A stretch of 64,000 nucleotides of DNA. Source: Rhodovulum adriaticum (GTDB taxonomy: Bacteria; Pseudomonadota; Alphaproteobacteria; Rhodobacterales; Rhodobacteraceae). Of the stretch, positions 28,708 through 40,764 are shown piece after piece (within the stretch, counting starts at the first letter, position 1; each line of letters starts with the position of its first letter). Position numbers and translations under genes: made by a program. Location of the stretch: assembly GCF_004345735.1 (NCBI RefSeq), contig NZ_SLXL01000001.1, positions 381,876 to 445,875 on the forward strand, read 5' to 3'. A model generated the notes under the pieces. It had not been told where the DNA came from. It worked only from the letters and a program-made list of their open reading frames with translations, and ran no database searches.

Positions 28708-29334
28708 ATGAGCGTTAATGTCCGCTTCTGGGATCGGATCGCCCAACGATACGCCCGCATGCCCGTGCGCGACCCGGACGCCTATACCCGCAAGCTGGAA
28801 ATGACCCGCGCCTACATGAAACCCGGCGCCGAGGTGTTCGAATTCGGCTGCGGCACCGGGACGACGGCGCTGAACCATGCCCCCCATGCGGCACATGTCA
28901 CCGCCATCGACTGCGCGCCGTCGATGATCGACATCGCGCAGGAAAAGGCCACGGCAGAGGGCATCGGGAACGTCACCTTTCAGGTCGCCAACCTGGAGGA
29001 AATGGCCCGCGCGCCGGGCTGTTACGACATGGTGATGGCCCATAACGTGCTGCACCTGCTGACCGACCGGCACGCCGCGCTGGCCCATGTGCACGACATG
29101 CTGCGGCCGGGGGGCATCTTCGTGTCCTCGACCGCCTGCGCGGCGCGCGCACCGTGGCTGTTCCGGGCCATTGTGAAAACCGGCGGCGCGCTGCGGCTGC
29201 TGCCGCTGTTCCACCTGCTGACAGAGGATCAGCTGAAATCCGACATCACCGCCGCCGGGTTCGAGATCGTGGAAGAGTGGCTGCCCAAGGGCGGCAAGAG
29301 CGCGCTGTTCCTGATCGCGCGCAAGGTGGGATAG
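28708..29334 (+). CDS. class I SAM-dependent methyltransferase
   Basis: The 208-residue product has the methyltransferase-11 fold: motif [17 protein letters not shown] near residue 45, the acidic [14 protein letters not shown], motif [14 protein letters not shown] and motif [13 protein letters not shown]. The substrate is not evident. The C-terminal part ([20 protein letters not shown]) is hydrophobic, hinting at a lipid or quinone-like substrate or membrane contact. It starts one base after the pip stop. It is followed by the rimP promoter region. Confidence 0.85.
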   Translation: MSVNVRFWDRIAQRYARMPVRDPDAYTRKLEMTRAYMKPGAEVFEFGCGTGTTALNHAPHAAHVTAIDCAPSMIDIAQEKATAEGIGNVTFQVANLEEMARAPGCYDMVMAHNVLHLLTDRHAALAHVHDMLRPGGIFVSSTACAARAPWLFRAIVKTGGALRLLPLFHLLTEDQLKSDITAAGFEIVEEWLPKGGKSALFLIARKVG

Positions 29335-29366
29335 GGGCGCCTGCCCGGGCGCGGCGGACAATCCCC

Positions 29367-29395
29367 TTGCGCCCCACCCCCTTTCGGCCTATATC
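29367..29395 (+). promoter_or_regulatory. sigma70-type promoter of the rimP-nusA-infB operon
   Basis: TTGCGC (29367-29372) and TATATC (29390-29395) are separated by 17 bases. The predicted start near 29402 gives a leader of about 90 nt before rimP, containing the terminator-like hairpin at 29453-29474. Confidence 0.55.
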
Positions 29396-29452
29396 CCACT
29401 CAACAGCGGCGGCTCGGCTTCCACCCCCGAACCTCCACCGGATGGATATGTG

Positions 29453-29474
29453 CGGGCCGTTGGCCCGTTTTTTT
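29453..29474 (+). terminator. terminator-like attenuator in the rimP leader
   Basis: A compact stem CGGGCC/GGCCCG (29453-29458 with 29462-29467), loop GTT, is followed by seven T residues and ends 18 bases before the rimP ATG. It lies between the candidate promoter and the operon, so it would end transcripts unless antiterminated. No gene between promoter and hairpin needs ending, which suggests attenuation of the operon rather than simple termination of the upstream methyltransferase transcript; both are possible. Confidence 0.75.
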
Positions 29475-29492
29475 ATGCCCGGACGCAAACCC

Positions 29493-30086
29493 ATGACCGA
29501 CCTTATCGCCAAGACCGCCATCGACCGGCGCCTGGCAGAGATCCTGCACCCCGTGATCGAGGGGATGGGCTTCGAACTGGTGCGCATCCGCCTGATGGGC
29601 GGCAAAACCAAGACGTTGCAGATCATGGCCGAACGCCCCGACGGAGGCATTGAGGTGGACGAGTGCGCCCGGATTTCCACCGCGGTATCGGCCGTCCTGG
29701 ATGTCGAAGACCCGATCGAGGACGCCTATACGCTGGAGGTGTCCAGCCCCGGCATCGACCGGCCTTTGACCCGGCTCAAGGACTTTGCCGCCTGGGAAGG
29801 GTATGAGGCCAAGCTGGAAACGACCGAACTGATCGACGGGCGCCGCCGCTTCAAGGGGGAACTGGCCGGGGTAGAGGACAACGACATCCTGATCGAGATC
29901 ACCGACGACAAGGGCGAACAGGTCACGATCGGGCTGGATTACGACTGGCTGTCGGACGCCAAGCTGGTGCTGACCGACGAGCTGATCCGCGAGATGCTGA
30001 AGGCCCGCAAGGACGCCGGGATCGTGGACGAGGACGACTACGACGAGATCGAGACGGACGACGGGTCCGCGCGCGAGGAGGACTGA
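29493..30086 (+). CDS. rimP: ribosome maturation factor RimP
   Basis: The 197-residue product acts in 30S subunit maturation. The N-terminal domain ([17 protein letters not shown], then [37 protein letters not shown]) is characteristic. The C-terminal SH3-like domain is followed by a strongly acidic tail ([14 protein letters not shown]) longer than in E. coli RimP (150 residues). ATG at 29493 is chosen from the family N-terminus. nusA starts three bases after the stop. Expression is probably controlled by the attenuator in its leader. Confidence 0.94.
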   Translation: MTDLIAKTAIDRRLAEILHPVIEGMGFELVRIRLMGGKTKTLQIMAERPDGGIEVDECARISTAVSAVLDVEDPIEDAYTLEVSSPGIDRPLTRLKDFAAWEGYEAKLETTELIDGRRRFKGELAGVEDNDILIEITDDKGEQVTIGLDYDWLSDAKLVLTDELIREMLKARKDAGIVDEDDYDEIETDDGSAREED

Positions 30087-30089
30087 GAC

Positions 30090-31718
30090 ATGGCGATTAC
30101 CTCTGCCAACCAACTGGAACTGCTGCAGACCGCCGAGGCGGTGGCCCGCGAAAAGATGATCGACCCCGACCTGGTCGTGCAGGCGATGGAGGAATCCCTC
30201 GGCCGTGCTGCCAAGTCGCGCTACGGGTCCGACATGGACATCCGCGTGTCCATCGACCGCAAGACGGGGCGGGCCACCTTTACCCGCGTGCGCACCGTGG
30301 TCGCCGATGACGAACTGGAAAACTACCACGCGGAAGTGACCGTCGATCAGGCCAAGCAATACATGGCCGATCCCCAGATCGGGGACGAGATCCGCGACGA
30401 GGTGCCCGCCGTGGACATGGGCCGGATCGACGCGCAATCGGCTAAGCAGGTGATCCTGCAAAAGGTCCGCGAGGCCGAGCGCGACCGCCAGTACGAGGAA
30501 TTCAAGGACCGCGCCGGCACGATCATCAACGGCATCGTCAAGCGCGAGGAATACGGCAACGTCATCGTCGATATCGGCCGGGGCGAGGGCATCCTGCGCC
30601 GCAACGAAAAGATCGGCCGCGAAAGCTATCGCCCCAACGACCGCATCCGCTGCTACATCAAGGATGTCCGGCGCGAGGTGCGCGGCCCGCAGGTCTTCCT
30701 GTCGCGCACCGATCCGCAGTTCATGGCCGAGCTGTTCAAGATGGAAGTGCCGGAAATCTACGACGGCATCATCGAGATCAAGGCCGTCGCCCGCGACCCC
30801 GGTTCGCGCGCCAAGATCGCGGTCATTTCCTATGACAACTCCATCGACCCGGTCGGCGCCTGCGTGGGTATGCGCGGCAGCCGCGTGCAGGCCGTCGTGA
30901 ACGAGTTGCAGGGCGAAAAGATCGACATCATCCCCTGGAACGAGGATCAGGCCACCTTCCTGGTGAACGCGCTGCAACCGGCAGAGGTCAGCAAGGTCGT
31001 CATCGACGAAGAGGCCGGCAAGATCGAGGTCGTGGTGCCCGACGAACAACTGTCGCTGGCCATCGGCCGGCGCGGTCAGAACGTGCGCCTGGCCAGCCAG
31101 CTGACCGGCCTGGACATCGACATCATGACCGAGGCCGAGGAAAGCGCCCGCCGCCAGGCCGAGTTCGAGGAACGCACCCAGCTGTTCATGGACACGCTGG
31201 ACCTGGACGAGTTCTTTGCCCAGCTGCTGGTCTCCGAGGGCTTCACCTCGCTGGAAGAGGTGGCCTATGTCGATGTCGATGAATTGCTGGTGATCGACGG
31301 CGTGGACGAGGATACCGCGTCCGAATTGCAGGCACGCGCCCGCGACTATCTGGACGAACAGAACCGCAAGGCACTGGACCATGCCCGCGAACTGGGCGTC
31401 GAGGACAGCCTGGTTGACTTCGAGGGGCTGACGCCCCAGATGATCGAGGCGCTGGCCGAAGACGGCATCAAGACGCTGGAAGACTTCGCCACCTGCGCCG
31501 ACTGGGAACTGGCCGGCGGCTGGACCACCGTCAACGGCGATCGGGTCAAGGACGAGGGCCTGCTTGAAAAGTTCGATGTCTCGCTGGAAGAGGCCCAGAA
31601 CCTGGTGATGACCGCCCGTGTGCAGCTGGGCTGGGTCGACCCGGCCGAACTGGAACCCGAGGCCGAAGAGGTCGAGGGCGACGAAACGGACGACACCGAA
31701 ACGGAGGCCGGGGCCTGA
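30090..31718 (+). CDS. nusA: transcription termination/antitermination factor NusA
   Basis: The 542-residue product has the NusA order: N-terminal RNA polymerase-binding domain (1-125), S1 domain (about 135-200, [16 protein letters not shown]), KH1 ([30 protein letters not shown]), KH2 ([18 protein letters not shown]) and two C-terminal helix-hairpin-helix acidic repeats (about 360-500), ending in an acidic tail. NusA controls pausing and termination and often regulates its own operon, which fits the leader hairpin before rimP. The next gene starts 22 bases after its stop. Confidence 0.97.
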   Translation: MAITSANQLELLQTAEAVAREKMIDPDLVVQAMEESLGRAAKSRYGSDMDIRVSIDRKTGRATFTRVRTVVADDELENYHAEVTVDQAKQYMADPQIGDEIRDEVPAVDMGRIDAQSAKQVILQKVREAERDRQYEEFKDRAGTIINGIVKREEYGNVIVDIGRGEGILRRNEKIGRESYRPNDRIRCYIKDVRREVRGPQVFLSRTDPQFMAELFKMEVPEIYDGIIEIKAVARDPGSRAKIAVISYDNSIDPVGACVGMRGSRVQAVVNELQGEKIDIIPWNEDQATFLVNALQPAEVSKVVIDEEAGKIEVVVPDEQLSLAIGRRGQNVRLASQLTGLDIDIMTEAEESARRQAEFEERTQLFMDTLDLDEFFAQLLVSEGFTSLEEVAYVDVDELLVIDGVDEDTASELQARARDYLDEQNRKALDHARELGVEDSLVDFEGLTPQMIEALAEDGIKTLEDFATCADWELAGGWTTVNGDRVKDEGLLEKFDVSLEEAQNLVMTARVQLGWVDPAELEPEAEEVEGDETDDTETEAGA

Positions 31719-31740
31719 TCGCGGGCCCCGCGCGTTGCCC

Positions 31741-32361
31741 ATGGCCCGCGGAGGTGCCCGCAAGGTGACCGATACGCCCGAACGGCGCTGCATCGCCACC
31801 GGCGCGGTGCAGCCCAAGGCGGGGTTGATCCGCTTCGTCGTAGGGCCGGAGGGGCAGATCGTGCCCGACCTCTGGGGCAAATTGCCCGGGCGCGGCATCT
31901 GGGTTTCGGCGGATCGGGCGGCGCTGGACCTGGCGACCAAACGCCGCCTTTTCGCGCGTGCTGCGAAACAGGCGGTGACCGTGCCCGACGACCTGCTGGA
32001 CCAGGTCGAAAGCGGCCTGTTGCGCCGCGTTGTCGAGGGCCTGTCGCTGGCACGCAAGGCCGGGCAGGCCGTCGCGGGCTATGAAAAGGTGCGCGCCTGG
32101 CTGGAAGCCGGGCAGGCAGTCGCGCTGTTGCAGGCCAACGACGGATCCGACCGGGGCAAGGCAAAGCTGCGCCCGCCGCCGGGACAGGACGCGGCGATCG
32201 ACTGTCTGGCCGCCCGGGAATTGGGTTTGGCATTCGGTCGGGAAAGTGTGATACATGGCGCGCTTGCGTCTGGCGGACTCACTGAACGTGTAGTAGAGGA
32301 TGCCGCCAAGTTATCAGGCGTGCGCAGAGAAGTCGGGGGATCTGCCCCCGGAAAGGGCTGA
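31741..32361 (+). CDS. YlxR-L7Ae fusion RNA-binding protein
   Basis: The 206-residue product joins a YlxR domain (residues about 10-85: [32 protein letters not shown]) to an L7Ae/L30e-like domain (about 90-190: [18 protein letters not shown], then VALLQANDG). In many bacteria these are separate proteins between nusA and infB; the fusion is common in alphaproteobacteria. Both domains bind structured RNA. I prefer ATG at 31741, which aligns with the family. A GTG at 31765 with GGAGG 9 bases upstream is an alternative giving 198 residues. infB follows 8 bases later. Confidence 0.88.
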   Translation: MARGGARKVTDTPERRCIATGAVQPKAGLIRFVVGPEGQIVPDLWGKLPGRGIWVSADRAALDLATKRRLFARAAKQAVTVPDDLLDQVESGLLRRVVEGLSLARKAGQAVAGYEKVRAWLEAGQAVALLQANDGSDRGKAKLRPPPGQDAAIDCLAARELGLAFGRESVIHGALASGGLTERVVEDAAKLSGVRREVGGSAPGKG

Positions 32362-32369
32362 AAGAGCTT

Positions 32370-34877
32370 ATGAGCGATAGTGACGGCAAGAAGACACTCG
32401 GTTTGCGCGGCGGCTCCCGTCCCGGTCAGGTGAAGCAGAGCTTCTCCCATGGCCGGACCAAGAATGTGGTGGTTGAGACCAAGCGCAAGCGCGTCGTCGT
32501 GCCCAAGGCCGGTGCTGCCAAGGGCGGCGCCGGTGGCAAGGCGGCCGGTGGCGATCCGTCGAAACGCCCGGCCGGTATTTCCGACGCCGAGATGGAGCGC
32601 CGGCTGAAGGCGTTGCAGGCCGCAAAGGCCCGCGAGGCCGATGAGGCCAAGGCGCGTGAAGAAGAAGAGAAGCGCCGCGAGCAAGAGCGCCAACGCCGCC
32701 GCGAAGAGGCTGAGGCGAAAGAGCGCGAGCAGCGCGAGATCGAAGAAGCGGCCCGCCGCAAGGCCGAAGAGGAAGAGGCCCGCAAGAAGCGCGAGGCCGA
32801 AGCCGCCAAGGCCAAGGCCAAGCCCGCCGCCGCACCGGCCGCCAAGGCCGCGCCCGCCGCGACCCCGGCCGATGTCGAGGCCGCCAAGCCCGGCGCCAAG
32901 CCCGCCCCCCGCAAGACCGAACGCGAACGCACCGACGATCGCCCGAACCGTAGCAACAAGGGCAAGGGCGACAGCCGCCGTTCGGGCAAGCTGACGGTGA
33001 ACCAGGCGCTGGCCGGTGGCGAAGGCGGGCGCCAACGCTCGCTGGCCGCGATGAAGCGCAAGCAAGAGCGCATGCGCCAAAAGGCCATGGGCGGCGGCGA
33101 AGCCCGCGAAAAGGTGGTGCGTGACGTGCAGCTGCCGGAAACCATCGTGGTGTCCGAGCTGGCCAACCGCATGGCCGAACGCGTGGCCGACGTGGTCAAG
33201 GCGCTGATGCAGAACGGCATGATGGTCACGCAGAACCAATCCATCGACGCCGACACCGCCGAACTGATCATCGAGGAATTCGGCCACCGCGTGCAGCGCG
33301 TCAGCGATGCCGACGTGGAGGACGTGATCGCCACCGTCGAGGACAAGCCCGACGATCTGAAGGCGCGCCCGCCGGTCATCACGATCATGGGCCATGTCGA
33401 CCACGGCAAAACCTCGCTGCTGGACGCGATCCGCAACGCCAAGGTCGTGGCGGGCGAGGCCGGGGGCATCACCCAGCATATCGGCGCCTATCAGGTGCAG
33501 ACCGACAGCGGCACGACGCTGACCTTCCTGGATACGCCCGGCCACGCGGCCTTTACCTCTATGCGGGCGCGCGGTGCGCAGGTCACAGACATCGTCGTTC
33601 TGGTGGTTGCCGCCGACGACGCCGTGATGCCGCAGACGATCGAGGCCATCAACCACGCCAAGGCCGCCGGCGTGCCGATGATCGTGGCGATCAACAAGAT
33701 CGACAAGCCCGAGGCCAACCCCGACAAGGTGCGCACCGACCTGCTGCATCACGAGGTGATCGTCGAAAAGCTGTCGGGCGATGTGCAGGATGTCGAGGTT
33801 TCGGCCATGAACGGCCAGGGCCTGGACGAACTGCTGGAATCGATTGCCCTGCAATCGGAAATCCTGGAACTGAAGGCCAACCCCGACCGCGCCGCCGAAG
33901 GCGCAGTGATCGAGGCGCAGCTGGATGTCGGCCGCGGCCCCGTGGCCACCGTTCTGGTTCAGAAGGGCACGCTGAAGCGCGGCGACATCTTCGTCGTCGG
34001 CGAACAGTGGGGCAAGGTGCGCGCGCTGATCAACGACAAGGGCGAGCGCGTCGACGAGGCCGGCCCGTCCGTCCCGGTCGAGGTTCTGGGCCTGAACGGC
34101 ACGCCCGAGGCAGGCGACGTTCTGAACGTGGTCGAGACCGAGGCCCAGGCCCGCGAGATCGCCGAGTACCGCGAACAGGCCGCCAAGGACAAGCGCGCCG
34201 CCGCCGGTGCCGCGACCACGCTGGACCAGCTGTTGGCGCAGGCCAAGGAAGACGAGAACGTCAAGGAACTGCCGATCCTGGTCAAGGCCGACGTGCAGGG
34301 TTCCGCCGAAGCGATCGTTCAGGCGATGGAAAAGATCGGCAACGAAGAGGTCCGCGTGCGCGTGCTGCATACCGGCGTCGGTGCGATCACCGAAACCGAT
34401 ATCGGCCTGGCAGAGGCCTCTGGCGCGCCGGTCATCGGCTTCAACGTCCGGGCCAACGCGCCCGCGCGTAACGCCGCCAACCAGAAAGGCGTGGAAATCC
34501 GCTATTACAGCGTGATCTACGACCTGGTGGACGACGTGAAGGCCGCCGCCAGCGGTCTACTGGATGCCGAGATCCGCGAAACCTTCATCGGTTATGCCGA
34601 GATCAAGGAGGTCTTCAAGGTGTCCGGCGTCGGCAAGGTGGCTGGCTGCCTGGTGACCGAGGGCATTGCCCGCCGCAGCGCCGGCGTGCGCCTGCTGCGC
34701 GACGACGTGGTGATCCACGAGGGCACGCTGAAGACGCTGAAACGCTTCAAGGACGAGGTGGCAGAGGTCCAGTCGGGCCAGGAATGCGGCATGGCGTTCG
34801 AGAAATACGACGACATCCGCCCCGGCGACGTGATCGAGATCTTCGAACGGCAAGAGGTCGAGCGCACGCTCGACTGA
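32370..34877 (+). CDS. infB: translation initiation factor IF-2
   Basis: The 835-residue product brings initiator tRNA to the ribosome. The N-terminal 250 residues are charged and low-complexity, with a long Glu/Arg/Lys/Ala helix (32580-32820) and an Ala/Pro/Lys-rich linker. The G domain begins near residue 335: [16 protein letters not shown] (G1), DTPGHAAF (G3), NKIDKP (G4) and SAMNGQG (G5). Domains II-IV follow, ending in [16 protein letters not shown]. It ends the rimP operon and is followed by a bidirectional terminator. Confidence 0.97.
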   Translation: MSDSDGKKTLGLRGGSRPGQVKQSFSHGRTKNVVVETKRKRVVVPKAGAAKGGAGGKAAGGDPSKRPAGISDAEMERRLKALQAAKAREADEAKAREEEEKRREQERQRRREEAEAKEREQREIEEAARRKAEEEEARKKREAEAAKAKAKPAAAPAAKAAPAATPADVEAAKPGAKPAPRKTERERTDDRPNRSNKGKGDSRRSGKLTVNQALAGGEGGRQRSLAAMKRKQERMRQKAMGGGEAREKVVRDVQLPETIVVSELANRMAERVADVVKALMQNGMMVTQNQSIDADTAELIIEEFGHRVQRVSDADVEDVIATVEDKPDDLKARPPVITIMGHVDHGKTSLLDAIRNAKVVAGEAGGITQHIGAYQVQTDSGTTLTFLDTPGHAAFTSMRARGAQVTDIVVLVVAADDAVMPQTIEAINHAKAAGVPMIVAINKIDKPEANPDKVRTDLLHHEVIVEKLSGDVQDVEVSAMNGQGLDELLESIALQSEILELKANPDRAAEGAVIEAQLDVGRGPVATVLVQKGTLKRGDIFVVGEQWGKVRALINDKGERVDEAGPSVPVEVLGLNGTPEAGDVLNVVETEAQAREIAEYREQAAKDKRAAAGAATTLDQLLAQAKEDENVKELPILVKADVQGSAEAIVQAMEKIGNEEVRVRVLHTGVGAITETDIGLAEASGAPVIGFNVRANAPARNAANQKGVEIRYYSVIYDLVDDVKAAASGLLDAEIRETFIGYAEIKEVFKVSGVGKVAGCLVTEGIARRSAGVRLLRDDVVIHEGTLKTLKRFKDEVAEVQSGQECGMAFEKYDDIRPGDVIEIFERQEVERTLD

Positions 34878-34898
34878 TCCGGGCCGCATACGGATACG

Positions 34899-34926
34899 GA
34901 AAAGGCGCCCCGCGGGGCGCCTTTTT
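34899..34926. terminator. bidirectional terminator between infB and mutT
   Basis: A perfect stem GGCGCCCC/GGGGCGCC (34904-34911 with 34914-34921) is flanked by AAAA on the left and five T residues on the right. It can end both the infB transcript (plus) and the argJ-mutT transcript (minus), whose stop is at 34956. Confidence 0.9.
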
Positions 34927-34955
34927 CATGTCATGCAGGCCGGCAGGGAAGGCCG

Positions 34956-35354
34956 CTACAGCCAATCCTGCAAAACCGGGATCAACGGCAGGTCCGCCTC
35001 TGGCATGGGGTAGTCGCGCAACTGGTTGGGCCGCACCCATTTCAGCGCCTGCCCTTCGTGCCCGTGGGGCGTGCCCTGCCATTTCCGACAGGCGTATAGC
35101 GGCATCAGCAGGTGGAAATCGTCATAGCCATGGCTGGCGAATGTCAGGGGCGCCAGGCAACTGGACCAGGTGTCGATGCCCAACTCTTCCTTCAGCTCGC
35201 GCATCAGGGCATGTTCGGGGGTTTCCCCCGGCTCTACCTTGCCACCGGGGAATTCCCACAGCCCGGCCATCGCCTTACCCTGGGGACGCTGCGCCAGCAG
35301 CACCCGCCCGTCCACGTCGATCAACGCCACTGCGGCGACCAGAACCAGTTTCAT
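34956..35354 (-). CDS. mutT: MutT-type Nudix hydrolase (8-oxo-dGTP diphosphatase)
   Basis: The 132-residue product matches MutT in length and motif. The Nudix box runs from GGKVEPGE through RELKEELGI (residues about 37-59) with all consensus Glu and Gly residues. It should remove 8-oxo-dGTP from the nucleotide pool. Its ATG overlaps the argJ stop as ATGA, indicating translational coupling. Confidence 0.93.
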   Translation of the reverse strand: MKLVLVAAVALIDVDGRVLLAQRPQGKAMAGLWEFPGGKVEPGETPEHALMRELKEELGIDTWSSCLAPLTFASHGYDDFHLLMPLYACRKWQGTPHGHEGQALKWVRPNQLRDYPMPEADLPLIPVLQDWL

Positions 35355-36739
35355 GAGCGGTAATCGGCGTTGATCTCGATGTAACGGTTGGTCAGGTCGC
35401 AGGTCCAGACGGTCGATTCGCCCTCGCCCAACCCCAGGTCCACGCCGATGGTCAGCTCGTCCCGGCGCATATAGGCCGCGCCTGCCTCCTCGGCATAGGT
35501 TTCTGCGACCCAGCCTTTTTCCGCCACCAGCATATCGCCAAGGCGGATCGTCAGAAGGTCGCGATCGGCCTTGGCCCCGGATTTGCCAACCGCCATCACG
35601 ATCCGGCCCCAGTTCGGATCCTCGCCCGCCACAGCTGTCTTGACCAGCGGCGAATTGGCGATGGCCATGGCCACCTTGCGCGCGTCGGCCGGGCTGGCCG
35701 CGCCGGTCACGTCGACCTGCACGAATTTCGTCGCGCCCTCGCCGTCACGCACCACCTGATGGGCCAGGTCCAGCATCACGCCGTGCAGCGCATCCTGGAA
35801 CGTCTTGGCGGCCTTGCTGCGCAGATCGTCGATCGCAGGGGCATCGGCCCGGCCCGTCGCCGCCAACAACAGCGTGTCCGAGGTCGAGGTATCCCCATCC
35901 ACGGTGATGCAGTTAAACGTTTCATCCGTCAGCCGGGACAGCATCCGCTGCAACGGCGCCTGCGCGATTTTCGCGTCGGTAAAGATGTAGACCAGCATCG
36001 TCGCCATGTCGGGCGCGATCATGCCCGACCCCTTGGCGATGCCCGCGATGCGCACCGGCTTGCCCTCGATCTCGACCACGGTTCCCGCGCCCTTGGCAAA
36101 GGTGTCGGTGGTCATGATCGCGCGCGCAGCCTGATAGATCGCACCCGCATCCTGCGCCGCGGTCAGGTCGTCCAGAACGGCGGTGATACGATCATGGGGC
36201 AGCGGTTCGCCAATCACCCCGGTCGAACTGGTGAAAACGCGCGCCTCGGGCACCCCGGCGGCCTTGGCGGTGGCGGCACAGATGGCCTGTACCGCCTTGG
36301 CCCCGTGATCGCCGGTAAAGGCATTGGCGTTGCCCGCGTTGACCAGGATCGCGGCCCCGGCCTTGGGGTCGGGTTTCAGGCCGATCTTGGCCTCGCAATC
36401 CAGCACCGGCGCGGCGCGGGTGGCCGACCGGGTAAAGGCGCCCGCCACCGTGCTGCCCGGCGCCAGCGTGGCCAGCATGACATCGACCCGCCCCTTGTAG
36501 CGCACCCCGGCCTGCACGGCGGCAAAGCGCACGCCGTCAATCACCGGCAGGGCGGGAAAGCCGCCCGCAGGCGCCAGGGGCGAGATGACCGGCCCCTCGG
36601 GCTGGGGCGCCGTTGCGGGCGCGGTGGCGGCGGCCAGTTCACGTTCCAGCCGCTTGATCTGCTGCTTCAGGGGTTTCAGCTTGGCCTTCTTCTTGTCGGC
36701 CTTCTTGTCTTTCTTCTTGTTTTTCTTGTCTTTGGCCAT
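35351..36739 (-). CDS. argJ: ornithine acetyltransferase/N-acetylglutamate synthase with lysine-rich N-terminal extension
   Basis: The 462-residue product is ArgJ, which moves acetyl from N-acetylornithine to glutamate in arginine synthesis. The autocleavage site is in KGSGMIAPDMATML, with Thr as the new N-terminal nucleophile of the beta chain. The substrate region NAGNANAFTG is also present. ArgJ is normally about 405-415 residues. Here about 50 extra residues precede the conserved SPLAPAGGFP start: a lysine/aspartate-rich segment (MAKDKKNKKKDKKADKKKAK), a predicted short coiled helix and an Ala/Pro linker. AGGAGG lies five bases before ATG 36739, so the extension is likely translated. Confidence 0.9.
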   Translation of the reverse strand: MAKDKKNKKKDKKADKKKAKLKPLKQQIKRLERELAAATAPATAPQPEGPVISPLAPAGGFPALPVIDGVRFAAVQAGVRYKGRVDVMLATLAPGSTVAGAFTRSATRAAPVLDCEAKIGLKPDPKAGAAILVNAGNANAFTGDHGAKAVQAICAATAKAAGVPEARVFTSSTGVIGEPLPHDRITAVLDDLTAAQDAGAIYQAARAIMTTDTFAKGAGTVVEIEGKPVRIAGIAKGSGMIAPDMATMLVYIFTDAKIAQAPLQRMLSRLTDETFNCITVDGDTSTSDTLLLAATGRADAPAIDDLRSKAAKTFQDALHGVMLDLAHQVVRDGEGATKFVQVDVTGAASPADARKVAMAIANSPLVKTAVAGEDPNWGRIVMAVGKSGAKADRDLLTIRLGDMLVAEKGWVAETYAEEAGAAYMRRDELTIGVDLGLGEGESTVWTCDLTNRYIEINADYRS

Positions 36740-36781
36740 CTGTCCCTCCTGGCCCTGTGGCGGCCGCGTTCGGCCTGTCGG

Positions 36782-37624
36782 TTATTCCAGCAGGCCCCGA
36801 TCCTTGATGATGGCGGGGTCAAGGTCCAGCTCTGCGCGCTCGACCTCTGCGGCGTCGGTCAGCTCTTCCATCGCGGCTTCCATCGCGTCGCGCTGGATCT
36901 GCTGGACCAGTTCGGGCCGCACCTCTTCCAGGGTGGGGGCCTCTTTCAGGCGGCTATCGTTCAGCTTGACGATGTGCCAGCCGAATTGCGTCTGCACGGG
37001 GGCGGATACCTCGCCCGGCTCCAGGCTCATCACGGCGTCTTCGAAGGGCTTGACCATCATACCGGCGGTGAACCAGCCCAGATCGCCCCCGTTCGGTCCC
37101 GAGGGACCGACCGATTGTTCCTTGGCCATCTCGGTGAAATCGGCGCCCTTGTCCAAGGCAGTCTTGATCGCCAGCGCCTCTTCCTCGGTCTCGACCAGGA
37201 TGTGGGCAGCGTTGAATTCGCGCTCGGGCTCTTCCCCGGCAAAGGCGGCCTCATAGGCGGTTTGCAGGGCCTCGTCGGTGACGGCGGCCTCGGCGATGCG
37301 GCCCAGGGCCTCGCCGGCGACAAAGCTGCGCTGTTCATTCTCCAGCGCCAGTTTCGCGCCCAGCGACAAATCCTCGCCCACGCTTTGGGCGACGGCGCTT
37401 TGGCGGATCAACTGGTCAAGCACCGCCTCGTACAGGACGTCATCGGGCAGTTGCTGGTATTCGGCGGGCAACTGGGCGCGCATGACGATCATGTGTCCCA
37501 GGGTGATCGTGTCACCGCCGACGCGGGCAACCACGGTATCGGCGCCGATCTCCTCGGCCGCGGCGGGCAGGGCAAGCGCGGCGCTCATGGCAAGCGCCAG
37601 CAAGGGTTTCATGGCTTTGGGCAT
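36782..37624 (-). CDS. parvulin-type peptidyl-prolyl isomerase, exported
   Basis: The 280-residue product has a signal peptide ([15 protein letters not shown], cleavage near residue 23), an N-terminal SurA/PrsA-like helical chaperone part ([18 protein letters not shown]), and a PpiC rotamase domain near residues 135-230 ([47 protein letters not shown]). It should assist folding of exported proteins in the periplasm. AAAGGAG lies 8 bases before ATG 37624. It is divergent from secA, so an export foldase and the export motor share one intergenic region. Confidence 0.92.
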   Translation of the reverse strand: MPKAMKPLLALAMSAALALPAAAEEIGADTVVARVGGDTITLGHMIVMRAQLPAEYQQLPDDVLYEAVLDQLIRQSAVAQSVGEDLSLGAKLALENEQRSFVAGEALGRIAEAAVTDEALQTAYEAAFAGEEPEREFNAAHILVETEEEALAIKTALDKGADFTEMAKEQSVGPSGPNGGDLGWFTAGMMVKPFEDAVMSLEPGEVSAPVQTQFGWHIVKLNDSRLKEAPTLEEVRPELVQQIQRDAMEAAMEELTDAAEVERAELDLDPAIIKDRGLLE

Positions 37625-37661
37625 TGGGGCAACTCCTTTCGGGGCGCGCGCACGGGCGGCG

Positions 37662-37690
37662 TTGACACTATTCTGGCGGCCCCTTACATC
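37662..37690 (+). promoter_or_regulatory. sigma70-type promoter of secA
   Basis: A perfect -35 TTGACA (37662-37667) is followed after 17 bases by TACATC (37685-37690), a weaker -10. A start near 37697 gives secA a leader of about 115 nt. Confidence 0.6.
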
Positions 37691-37811
37691 GCATCTGGTC
37701 CTCACGGGCCGGTCGCCAGTCTCAGGGCCAGTTCTATTGGTGCAATCGGGGGCGGGCAAGGCGTCCTTCGAACAAGATCCTGTCAGACACACGAACCGCC
37801 GCGGAGAGAAC

Positions 37812-40532
<2,721 letters not shown>

Positions 40533-40601
40533 AACGGACCCGTTGCGCCGGGCGCCCACGCGGCCCCGGCGCAGCAGCCGAAACGCCCCTGAACGGCAAA
40601 C

Positions 40602-40760
40602 CTATGGCCTGGGGTGGTCGTCCCACTCCTCGCTGAGGATGCGGTGCTTGTCGCCCTCGGGGTCGTCGAATTGCCGGGTGCGCAGCGCCCAGAAAAACGC
40701 GCCCAGCCCCAGCCCGCCCAGGAACAGCGAAATCGGGATCAGATAGGCCAGGATCTCCAT
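40602..40760 (-). CDS. ccoS: cbb3-type oxidase assembly protein CcoS
   Basis: A 52-residue open frame directly after ccoI encodes MEILAYLIPISLFLGGLGLG, a single membrane segment followed by FFWALRTRQFDDPEGDKHR and an acidic tail. This matches CcoS/FixS, needed for cofactor insertion into CcoN. GGCGG lies just upstream of the ATG. It begins four bases after the ccoI stop and is the last gene of ccoGHIS. It is short enough to be missed by length-based gene finding. Confidence 0.92.
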   Translation of the reverse strand: MEILAYLIPISLFLGGLGLGAFFWALRTRQFDDPEGDKHRILSEEWDDHPRP

Positions 40761-40764
40761 CCGC

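Noticed and set aside
29400-34370. Two long minus-strand open frames opposite rimP-nusA and ylxR-infB
   Set aside because: They are antisense shadows of strongly conserved genes, with low-complexity composition and no ribosome-binding site or family similarity.
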